Below are positions 8,801 to 15,127 of a stretch of 15,318 nucleotides of DNA, piece by piece. How positions within the stretch are numbered: position 1 is the stretch's first letter; each line of letters starts with the position of its first letter. Under the pieces are notes generated by a model. That model did no database searches, was not told where the DNA came from, and was given only the letters and a program-made list of their open reading frames with translations. The stretch comes from Proteiniphilum sp. UBA5384 (GTDB lineage: Bacteria > Bacteroidota > Bacteroidia > Bacteroidales > Dysgonomonadaceae): the NCBI RefSeq assembly GCF_002410825.1, contig NZ_DHOS01000008.1, forward strand, positions 1 through 15,318, in the 5' to 3' direction. The position numbers were made by a program, and so were the translations under genes.

Positions 8801-9097
8801 AACAGAAACTATGGACGTACATCAGATATTTTCACTGAAAAGGGAGATTACTTGGCTCTGAGAGATGTTGTCTTTTCCTATGATTTATCGTCAAAACTGA
8901 TCAGATCATTTGGTATGCAGAATCTTACACTTTCGCTTTCGGGTAACACATTGATGTATTTTACAGCTGTAAAAGGGGTGTCACCAGAGGCTGTTACTAC
9001 AGGTGGACTGTATAGTTATGCCGATACATACAGTAAGAATTATAACCCATACCCTCCTGCAAGAAAAATATTGTTTGGGTTAAAAGCGGTATTCTAA
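5870..9097 (+). CDS. SusC/RagA-type TonB-dependent outer-membrane transporter
   Basis: This 1075-residue outer-membrane importer forms the barrel partner of the SusD lipoprotein. It has an N-terminal signal peptide ending near LSAQ (25-28), then a carboxypeptidase-regulatory-like Ig domain (about 29-104, GNVSDGNNEPLIGVNV). A TonB-box-like DEVVVVGYG (108-116) follows, then a plug domain with IRGGSS, IMVDGV and GVILITTKKG motifs and a long beta-barrel ending in an aromatic residue (LKAVF). It is full length and has no extra N-terminal STN signalling domain, consistent with control by a regulator other than an anti-sigma/ECF pair. ATG at 5876 is an alternative start. It is 84 bp downstream of the kinase gene and 32 bp before the SusD gene. 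The substrate is unknown. Base composition drops in the central part of the gene. Confidence 0.96.
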   Translation: MIMSTKFARINFLLMFTFFLNIMGLSAQNITLRGNVSDGNNEPLIGVNVVQKGTTNGTVTDIDGNFNLQVPKGSVIAFSYIGFLTQELPAADSGVMNVVMSEDTGLLDEVVVVGYGTQSRYTLTTAIGQYSGEKMEGSPVNSIGENLKGKVSGLRVATTSMEPGANPRFLIRGGSSINQSNDPIIMVDGVQRDMTGLNPNDIESIEILKDAASAGIYGSRASNGVILITTKKGTSSKKSQIVFNAQLGYQQPERKYDLMNAADYLRIVRPALEESLFPSVLYGAESAGTGNNEGSKWTPRYLEDGEAVPNGWQSIIDPVNPTKTIIFQDNDQQSQWFGDALWQSYYVGVNGGADKMTYAASAGYTSDSGMGVATGFDRFTFHGNTSFEVVKNLTASTTFDYGETKMEDFPSNTRNTVIRGLSIPNTHRDYLEDGTPALGTNNTTITAAFYDRYYVRNNIQKRSSFNMNLNWKIVDGLNAVVQISNHNRHTRSNSFIKANAISTLRETREGFSELNRVNFQTYLNYKKSFADKHRIDLLGGYDFNYDKVNSLDAAVTGAISDKVPTLNAGTESVSGYPTNTRTREAMISYFGRGNYSFLDRYMLSLTMRADASSKFAKENRWGYFPATSFGWLISEEPFWNVEDMNMFKLRLSYGLTGNNGIGLYDTYGSYNIGNIYNGNATTTLGIMPNHGLTWETTSQFNIGVDLGFFDNRIRVIADYYNKVTSDLLFDITLPDITGYSTATANIGKVRFYGADFELSSVNIRKKNFEWSTDFTYSYNMNKVLKLPDNGIPGNRINGIILGDGTQYGGIAEGERLGRFYGYKVDHILETEAQADAALYDALSRGFRRSDRLNSSSDPALAGRKDVGDYEWKNRPGSSTDANGNDIINAEDQFLLGYVAPHSTGGLTNNFRYRNFSLSITLDYALGHSIFNAMQMRYFMATMGNANYNLVNDVKTAWKKPGDNTKYARFTANDPDWGNRNYGRTSDIFTEKGDYLALRDVVFSYDLSSKLIRSFGMQNLTLSLSGNTLMYFTAVKGVSPEAVTTGGLYSYADTYSKNYNPYPPARKILFGLKAVF

Positions 9098-9129
9098 TTT
9101 TTGGTATCAATAATAACTTCTAAAATAAA

Positions 9130-10584
9130 ATGAAAAAGAAAAATATACTTGTACTTTTCAGTCTATTTATATTCATGGCAAGTTGTCACGACAGATTGGA
9201 TATTATCCAGGACAACCGCCTGTCTGCATCAAATATGTGGCAGGATGAGGAGGATTTGAAATCAGCAACATATGGTGCCTACTATTATTTAAGAAATACG
9301 ATGAAGACCAATGTCATTTATTGGGGTGAATATAGAAATGGTCTTTGGGGCCCAGGGACTCATGGGACACTTCTCAACAATAACCAAGCAGATGTTGTTT
9401 CAGCTACAATGTCAGCCACAAACCCCTATGCAAGTTGGACAAATCTTTATACTACAATTAATCTCGTTAATCTGATTATCAAATATGGTCAGAATATGGA
9501 GATTAATGAAGAAGCTCGTAATTTTGCTCTTTCAAACGCATATTTTATAAGAGCTTATACCTATTTCTGGATCGGCCGGATTTGGGGAGATGCTCCTCTT
9601 GCACTGGAAGGATTCGAATCAACCTCTCAGGATCTCTATCTACACCGGTCTCCACAAGCAGATGTTTTTAATCAGGTTGAGTCAGACTTGGTTGCGGCTG
9701 AACAATTTTTGACGGGAACTGGAGACAAGACAATTCTTACACCTGCAGCTCTAGCAATGTTGAAAGCAGATTTTGGTTTGTGGATGTATAGGATCCAGAA
9801 TGGAGGTGATAAGTACTTAACATATGCCGAATCAGCAATTTCTTCACTCTCATTAAACCCTTCAAGACTTGAGAATGAATTCTCTGCAATTTTCAGCCCA
9901 TCTAACAAACGGGGTAAAGAGATTATATTCGTAATTCCCAATGAGTATGGAGAATCTGAAGGTGGTTTTCCGTCACAACATACATGGAACAGAGGATATA
10001 TCGACCCTGCCTATGCCAACACAGAAGTGCCTATAGGCGAGAATCAGTGGTGGCTTTATACAGATGACTACATTAACATTATTACATCTGATCCTACTGA
10101 TATACGAATACCGGTAACATATGGGCATGGACCTTATGGTACAGGTGGACTCGAAGTAAGATGGGCAAACAAATTTGTCGGACAGATGATTTCTGGCACC
10201 AGAGTGCTCGATTCTGATATTGTTATCTACCGTTATGCACAAGCTTATCTGTTTGATGCGGAAATAAAATATTACAGGAAGAATTACACTGGAGCTTTGA
10301 ATTCATTAGGAGTAATTACCAACAGAGCATATAGCAATATTAACTACTACAATGATGAAACCGATAGTGCAGTACTCGAGGCAATTGTTACTGAAAACAT
10401 CAAGGAGTTTGCCTCTGAAGCAAATACTTGGTGGACTTTGATTCGTACTGATAAGGTATGGGATTACAATAAAAGTCTCGCAAGTCAAAAAAGTAAAAAG
10501 AATATTTTACTTTGGCCAATAACCCAGTCCGCATTAAATCGGAATTATAATTTAGCCCAAACCGAAGGATGGCAGGGTCAATAA
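9130..10584 (+). CDS. SusD/RagB-family substrate-binding outer-membrane lipoprotein
   Basis: This 484-residue surface lipoprotein would cap the SusC barrel and capture the ligand. The type II signal ends at FMASC with lipidated Cys19. The N-terminal SusD-like region shows the typical NMWQDEEDLKSATYGAYYYLR segment (residues 36-56), followed by TPR-like helices containing NAYFIRAYTYFWIGRIWGDAPL (the alanine/aromatic-rich helix of the family). The C-terminal RagB/SusD part contains the domain-closing region near ILLWPITQSALNRN. It is 32 bp after the SusC gene and 26 bp before the next lipoprotein gene, a standard operon layout. It is somewhat shorter than many SusD homologues, but no truncation is evident. 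Ligand specificity cannot be read from the sequence. Confidence 0.95.
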   Translation: MKKKNILVLFSLFIFMASCHDRLDIIQDNRLSASNMWQDEEDLKSATYGAYYYLRNTMKTNVIYWGEYRNGLWGPGTHGTLLNNNQADVVSATMSATNPYASWTNLYTTINLVNLIIKYGQNMEINEEARNFALSNAYFIRAYTYFWIGRIWGDAPLALEGFESTSQDLYLHRSPQADVFNQVESDLVAAEQFLTGTGDKTILTPAALAMLKADFGLWMYRIQNGGDKYLTYAESAISSLSLNPSRLENEFSAIFSPSNKRGKEIIFVIPNEYGESEGGFPSQHTWNRGYIDPAYANTEVPIGENQWWLYTDDYINIITSDPTDIRIPVTYGHGPYGTGGLEVRWANKFVGQMISGTRVLDSDIVIYRYAQAYLFDAEIKYYRKNYTGALNSLGVITNRAYSNINYYNDETDSAVLEAIVTENIKEFASEANTWWTLIRTDKVWDYNKSLASQKSKKNILLWPITQSALNRNYNLAQTEGWQGQ

Positions 10585-10610
10585 TTAATACCAAAAAAAT
10601 AATAACTAAT

Positions 10611-12587
10611 ATGAAAAATAATTTGTATTTAATTATACTAACACTGCTTGCATTGATTTTGACAAACTGTAGTGTAGATGCGGAATCAGATCTGGTTCAA
10701 GAAGCTGATCAGACTCGTATTAGTATTTTCCCCTCAGAACTACTATTTGTGGCCGATGGAGCTACTGAAAGTGGGGATGAAGTTTTAAACGCTATTGTAA
10801 CTGTTAATCCCTTTCGAAAAAAATATCACAATTGGATAGCATCATTGGAGGAAAACAGTTGGGCATCAATAGAGCCGATAACTTTCGATGGTGACGATGT
10901 GACAGAGAAAGGTCTTAAAATTAAAGTGCAACCCAACAAGAACTATAAGAGAAGTATGACGCTGACCATTACACTCGATGATGGTACAGCAAATAATTTT
11001 AAAATTGTTCAGATTGGAGAGAAGGCAGATGCTTATGTGAATATCCACAATGGAATCACCCAATTGGAATATATGGCAGATGATATTAAACCCAAGACCC
11101 TCTCATTTGACACAAATATGAGTGATTATCATATCGAAGTGGCAGAGGGTGTCGACTGGATCAATGTAGTGGATAAGGGTAATAATCACATTGAAATTGT
11201 ACCGACAGAGAATACGGCTGAAGATGCAGGTGAACGAGAAGCTAAAATATTTATTCATGTAGGAACACCTGAAACAAGTGAGGCTGTGGCAGTTGTTTAC
11301 ATAAAACAATTGGCTCCTGAAACATTTAGTTTTATCTGGGGATCATCGCTTCCCGACCACAAGAATGTAGGTAAAGCAATCAAGATGGAAAAGTTGGAAG
11401 AGGGCCTCTTCAGGATTGATGCCTATTTCCGGAATGGCACACTTCGTATCGGACGGTACGCTGACGAACAGAGATATCCGCAATACTATTTGATAGCCGA
11501 CAGTAGAATAGGTGTGATCGAAAACGAAGACTCCGATAACAGAGACATCACTATTCCTGCCATCGATATTGATGGAATGAGATCATTGCTGATCAACCTG
11601 ACTACACTGCAGTATACGCTTGAAAGAATTACAACGCAAAACAGTATGCCGGATCATATGCTCTCTGAATACCCGACACGAAAATATATTGCGCGTGACG
11701 GAACCATGAAGGAGTGGATTGTTGCAGCGATTCGCTGGGATGGAGGAAATATTATTCCAAAATTGGGAGGAAAACTGGTGCCATCGGCTCAGACTGCTTC
11801 GGGAGGATATAAATCCAATGATGAACTTCCTCAACATGTTCTTGATCCAAAGCTGAATCCGGCATACGAAGAGGCTGAAAACGGAGGACAACTACAGGGA
11901 GATGATAAATATGGACGTATTTATTCATATAGTGAGATGCTTACAGGAGTAGCACGGGGTGGTATTGACGGTGCAATTAACCAAACTTTTCCTGTCGGCT
12001 GGAGAGCAGGTGATAAGATTGTAGATGCTGCTGGAAATGAAATAATAATTGACTATGTTACAAATGCTATGATGACTGGAGATAATTCAATTGATGAGAC
12101 AAATCACCCCACACTAACATGGCAACTTCAAGGGATATGTCCATATGGTTATCACATTGCCAATGCTCAGGATTGGCTTGATCTTGCATATTCTATGAGT
12201 GTTAAATCTCAGGAAGATAGTTATCCGGTAAATGCCGAAAATATAACATACAAGCAATTTATGACAACATCAAAAGGAATTAATAATATGGCTGCCTGGT
12301 TACGTAATACTACTCATTGGCAAAATACCCCCATTGCAGATGGTGCAGATGCATTTGGATTTAATTATTTCCCCACTGGATTCAGATATTTGAAACAAGG
12401 ATGGCAAATGTATGGTTTAAGAAAGCAGGTTTGGGTACCTTTGTTGTTTAACGAGACCAAAGCCTATAGATTAAATGTTGTTATTAATAATAATGCCCAT
12501 ACATATGTGGATATGAGGAATGTAGATAATGGAAATGCAATTTTGCCCTTCCGATGTGTGAGAAATTATAAGCATGAATTAGAATAA
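10611..12587 (+). CDS. Multidomain surface lipoprotein: BACON, SusE-like and FISUMP domains
   Basis: This predicted 658-residue surface lipoprotein occupies the position of SusE/SusF-type surface binding proteins. The start at 10611 is preferred because it begins directly with a lipoprotein signal (MKNNLYLIILTLLALILTNC, Cys20; Asn at -1 is atypical). An upstream in-frame ATG at 10569 would add 14 polar residues and overlap the SusD gene. Two BACON-like beta-sandwich repeats lie at about 36-137 and 148-236. The first starts with ISIFPSELLFVADG; the second contains VAEGVDWINV and ends in VYIKQLAP. A SusE-like segment (about 239-340, FIWGSSLPDH) follows. The C-terminal part (about 435-652) resembles the Fibrobacter succinogenes major paralogous (FISUMP) domain, with CPYGYHIANAQDW (510-522), a GFNYFPTGFR element and a terminal FRCVRN. 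A binding role is likely; no catalytic motif was recognised. Confidence 0.82.
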   Translation: MKNNLYLIILTLLALILTNCSVDAESDLVQEADQTRISIFPSELLFVADGATESGDEVLNAIVTVNPFRKKYHNWIASLEENSWASIEPITFDGDDVTEKGLKIKVQPNKNYKRSMTLTITLDDGTANNFKIVQIGEKADAYVNIHNGITQLEYMADDIKPKTLSFDTNMSDYHIEVAEGVDWINVVDKGNNHIEIVPTENTAEDAGEREAKIFIHVGTPETSEAVAVVYIKQLAPETFSFIWGSSLPDHKNVGKAIKMEKLEEGLFRIDAYFRNGTLRIGRYADEQRYPQYYLIADSRIGVIENEDSDNRDITIPAIDIDGMRSLLINLTTLQYTLERITTQNSMPDHMLSEYPTRKYIARDGTMKEWIVAAIRWDGGNIIPKLGGKLVPSAQTASGGYKSNDELPQHVLDPKLNPAYEEAENGGQLQGDDKYGRIYSYSEMLTGVARGGIDGAINQTFPVGWRAGDKIVDAAGNEIIIDYVTNAMMTGDNSIDETNHPTLTWQLQGICPYGYHIANAQDWLDLAYSMSVKSQEDSYPVNAENITYKQFMTTSKGINNMAAWLRNTTHWQNTPIADGADAFGFNYFPTGFRYLKQGWQMYGLRKQVWVPLLFNETKAYRLNVVINNNAHTYVDMRNVDNGNAILPFRCVRNYKHELE

Positions 12588-12598
12588 TTGTCAATAAC

Positions 12599-13486
12599 AT
12601 GTTGAAAATAATTAGAGCTTTCTTTTTGTGCCTTCTGCTCCTATCCTGTTCCCCAGAAGAGAGTGACCCGGTTGATCCGGGAAACTCTCCCGGCCAGGTT
12701 GGACAGTTGCGAAGACCCAAAAAGGCAAATAATAAAGTTGTGGCCCACAGAGGCGGGTCAATGGAAAAAAAGTGTCCCGACAATTCAATCGAAGCACTTA
12801 ATTATGCGATTGACATCGGTTGTTATGCATCAGAGGCTGATGTCTATATCACCAAAGATAATCATGTGATTGTTGCGCATACGGACAGAGAGGATAAGAT
12901 TAATGGATTGCATCCCTGGAAAGCCACTTATGCACAGATAATCGCTGCAGGTAAATTGGCTAACGGTGAGACAATCCCTAGACTTGAAGATTATCTTAAG
13001 AGAGTGCTTGACGCCGGTACCATCATGCTATGGATCGATATTAAAAGCATAGCATCTCTTCCTCAGAGTGAGGGTAATGAATACTCTTCAAGATGTGCTG
13101 AACGCACTTCTGAAATAGTCAGGGAAATGAAGGCCAATCATTTCGTGGAATTTATTGTTGGTAGAGCTGAAGTCCTCAAACGAACAATCAATGCTTCTAG
13201 AGGAGATTGGTCTTGTGGATATATGAACACATCCATGTCTCCTTCTTCTTTCCAACAGAATGGTTATAATTGGGCAAATTTTTCCATATCTTCCATATTT
13301 TATAATAATGGTGAAGTAAAAGGAAATTATACCATTGATGATTATGCGAAAAACGGTGTCAGAATAAGTGTTTATAATGTAGATACTGATAACAATAGGG
13401 CTTGGTACATTTCGAATATAGATAAATTGTATGCTATAACAACTAATTATCCAAAAATCTTGTTGGATGAAATTAGAAATAATTGA
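12599..13486 (+). CDS. Lipoprotein glycerophosphodiester phosphodiesterase-family protein
   Basis: This 295-residue GDPD-family enzyme has a TIM-barrel fold and hydrolyses glycerophosphodiester bonds. The type II signal LLLLSC lipidates Cys17; the acidic residues after it (S-P-E-E-S-D) resemble Bacteroidota lipoprotein surface-export signals. Catalytic elements are visible: His50-Arg51 (AHRGG), Asn62 (DNSIEAL), Glu79 and Asp81 (SEADVYITKDN), and His94 (VAHTD), followed by IPRLEDYL. The usual iEiK metal-ligand motif reads IDIK, with Asp147 in place of Glu. The spacing after His94 lacks the common TTNG segment, so the active site is somewhat atypical. The gene starts 11 bp after the preceding lipoprotein gene, indicating co-transcription. 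The substrate may be a glycerophosphoryl-decorated glycan, a teichoic-acid-like polymer or deacylated phospholipid. Confidence 0.88.
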   Translation: MLKIIRAFFLCLLLLSCSPEESDPVDPGNSPGQVGQLRRPKKANNKVVAHRGGSMEKKCPDNSIEALNYAIDIGCYASEADVYITKDNHVIVAHTDREDKINGLHPWKATYAQIIAAGKLANGETIPRLEDYLKRVLDAGTIMLWIDIKSIASLPQSEGNEYSSRCAERTSEIVREMKANHFVEFIVGRAEVLKRTINASRGDWSCGYMNTSMSPSSFQQNGYNWANFSISSIFYNNGEVKGNYTIDDYAKNGVRISVYNVDTDNNRAWYISNIDKLYAITTNYPKILLDEIRNN

Positions 13487-13537
13487 AACTAACTATTTAT
13501 GTTCTTCTAACTTTTTTATCAGTAGAATTGGGTTCAT

Positions 13538-13750
13538 ATGTTCAATGAAAAATTCTCTTATTTTGTTACGCTGTTGACAATCTTACTTCATTGCAGCTCC
13601 AATTGTGTTTCTCTGTCAGATGCAAACAGGAGTGTAAGTGTCGGTTTAAAAGTGTGTAATCCTGGAAAATTGCTTTATGGTTCAGTGCTGCCTGACAAAA
13701 TAATTTGTATGCCATTACGACAAACTACCCTCAAGCCTTACTTAACTTAA
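13538..13750 (+). CDS. Doubtful small ORF or gene remnant between the two GDPD genes
   Basis: This 70-codon frame fills much of the 296-bp gap between the two phosphodiesterase genes. I do not recognise a family. The N-terminus looks like an export signal: a charged start (MFNEKF), a hydrophobic stretch of about residues 8-17, then His18-Cys19, a poor lipobox because of the histidine. The remainder is low in recognisable structure and has five cysteines in total. It is in the same direction as its neighbours, 51 bp after the first GDPD and 32 bp before the second. It may be a tiny lipoprotein, the 5' remnant of a deleted gene, or chance. Confidence 0.25.
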   Translation: MFNEKFSYFVTLLTILLHCSSNCVSLSDANRSVSVGLKVCNPGKLLYGSVLPDKIICMPLRQTTLKPYLT

Positions 13751-13782
13751 AGCGATAGATCAAAATATTAAACAAGTATTAG

Positions 13783-14742
13783 ATGAAAACAAAACTATTT
13801 ATTATCCTCTCATTGATTATTGTTCAGTTTTCAATAGTTTACTGCCAGAGTGCAAAAGGACTTCATACTGTAAAGGTGAGTAATCTGCAGGAATTACAGG
13901 GCTACTTCTCCTATAAGTCTGACGCAGATATTATAATCAGCGCCCATCGTGGCGGAATGCTCCCTGGTTATCCTGAGAATTGCATTGAGTCTTGCGAAAA
14001 GACTCTCTCGCTCATTCCCTCCTTTTTTGAGATCGATCCTCGCTTCACCAAAGATGGGGTCATGGTGCTGATGCACGATGCTGATATCAAGCGCACCACC
14101 AATGGTGAGGGACTGGTTTCAGACTATACCTACAAAGAGCTGCAACAGTTCAACCTCAAGGATAGGGACGGAAATGTTACTCCATACAAGATTCCTACAA
14201 TAGTGGAGATGTTTGAGTGGGGAAAAGAAAAGACTGTTTTCAACCTTGACAACAAGGACAATGGGCCTCATACCTGGGATTATTATATCAAGCAGCTGAA
14301 GGAGGGAGGTGAGTGGTATCCCTATAAAAATATCATGCTGAGTGTCAGGTCGCTCAAAGAGGCAATGTATTACTGGGAAAATGGAGTGAATGACAGGATG
14401 TTCTGTGTGGAGATCAGCTCAAAGGAACATTTCGATGCTTATGACAGTTCGCCCATCCCCTGGAACCAGATTATGGCCTATATCCGCCTCACGGTGGACC
14501 CGGAACAGGAAGAACTTTATGGAATGCTGCATGAGAGAGGGGTGTCCATTATGACATCAATTCACCCTACTGCAGACAGGGTGGGTAAAAAGAAAGACCG
14601 CCGTATTGCATATCTGCGCGAATTGGTAGCCATGCCCGACATCATAGAGACTGATTATCCATCAGAATTTACAGAACTGCCACGGACAAGAGAAGAATTG
14701 AGCAGTTTAAGAGAAAAGGCAGTAAAACGAATTGGAAATTAA
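13783..14742 (+). CDS. Exported glycerophosphodiester phosphodiesterase-family protein
   Basis: This 319-residue GDPD-family protein is probably periplasmic. An N-terminal hydrophobic signal (about 3-20) ends in VYCQS; Tyr before the Cys argues against a lipobox, so signal peptidase I cleavage is more likely. The active site is close to canonical: His55-Arg56 (AHRGG), Glu65-Asn66 (YPENC), Glu83 and Asp85 (FFEIDPRFTKDG), His98-Asp99 (LMHD), then the KRTTNGEG segment and IPTIVEMFE. The iEiK motif appears as LDNK, with Asp156 replacing Glu. It differs strongly from the preceding GDPD and is clearly richer in G+C, so it is not a recent duplicate. It could hydrolyse glycerophosphodiesters released by the surface enzyme; a separate promoter in the 296-bp upstream gap is possible. 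Confidence 0.9.
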   Translation: MKTKLFIILSLIIVQFSIVYCQSAKGLHTVKVSNLQELQGYFSYKSDADIIISAHRGGMLPGYPENCIESCEKTLSLIPSFFEIDPRFTKDGVMVLMHDADIKRTTNGEGLVSDYTYKELQQFNLKDRDGNVTPYKIPTIVEMFEWGKEKTVFNLDNKDNGPHTWDYYIKQLKEGGEWYPYKNIMLSVRSLKEAMYYWENGVNDRMFCVEISSKEHFDAYDSSPIPWNQIMAYIRLTVDPEQEELYGMLHERGVSIMTSIHPTADRVGKKKDRRIAYLRELVAMPDIIETDYPSEFTELPRTREELSSLREKAVKRIGN

Positions 14743-15127
14743 CAGAAAATCAATATATTGCAACAACTGGATAAAGCAACTTTCTTGGTTGCAAAAGTCA
14801 CATTGATACATGGTTAGAGTGCATTGGTGAATAATAAACTGTTATACTTTACGATAATGATGCTCTCTATCTGAGAAACCGTCAGGTTACGTAAGCTCCT
14901 ATTAGATATTAATGGTAGATAATAATCATTATAGTGTAACGTTTTATGTAACAACGATACTGCATATTCGGTAACAGTGATGTATCAGTCGCAAAGATAA
15001 TTTTTCTGATTATTCCTTATCAGATTGTTCATGAAAATGGTTTTATATTTTGCATCCTATAGTTCTTCCTTTTTTAAGGAAAGTGTTATCCCTGACTCTA
15101 CCTGGGGAATATATCAAGCGTAAAAAA
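14743..15127. other. Gene-free region after the second GDPD
   Basis: No coding sequence or RNA gene is recognisable on either strand. Small inverted repeats occur: TTGCAAC/GTTGCAA at 14758-14764 and 14788-14794, TCTGAT/ATCAGA at 15005-15010 and 15019-15024, and TTCCTT/AAGGAA at 15066-15081. None is followed by a T-tract, so a terminator is not supported. The segment leads into insertion-sequence debris and may itself be degraded mobile DNA. Confidence 0.4.

Noticed and set aside
10569..10610. Upstream ATG for the BACON/FISUMP lipoprotein
   Set aside because: It would place 14 polar residues before an otherwise complete lipoprotein signal and overlap the SusD gene; the ATG at 10611 is preferred.
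14758..14794. Inverted repeat TTGCAAC/GTTGCAA as terminator of the second GDPD gene
   Set aside because: The stem is 7 bp with a 23-nt loop and no following T-tract; it is too weak to call.
15066..15081. Hairpin TTCCTT-TTTT-AAGGAA as a terminator
   Set aside because: The stem is short and low in GC, with no downstream T-tract; such repeats are expected by chance in A/T-rich DNA.
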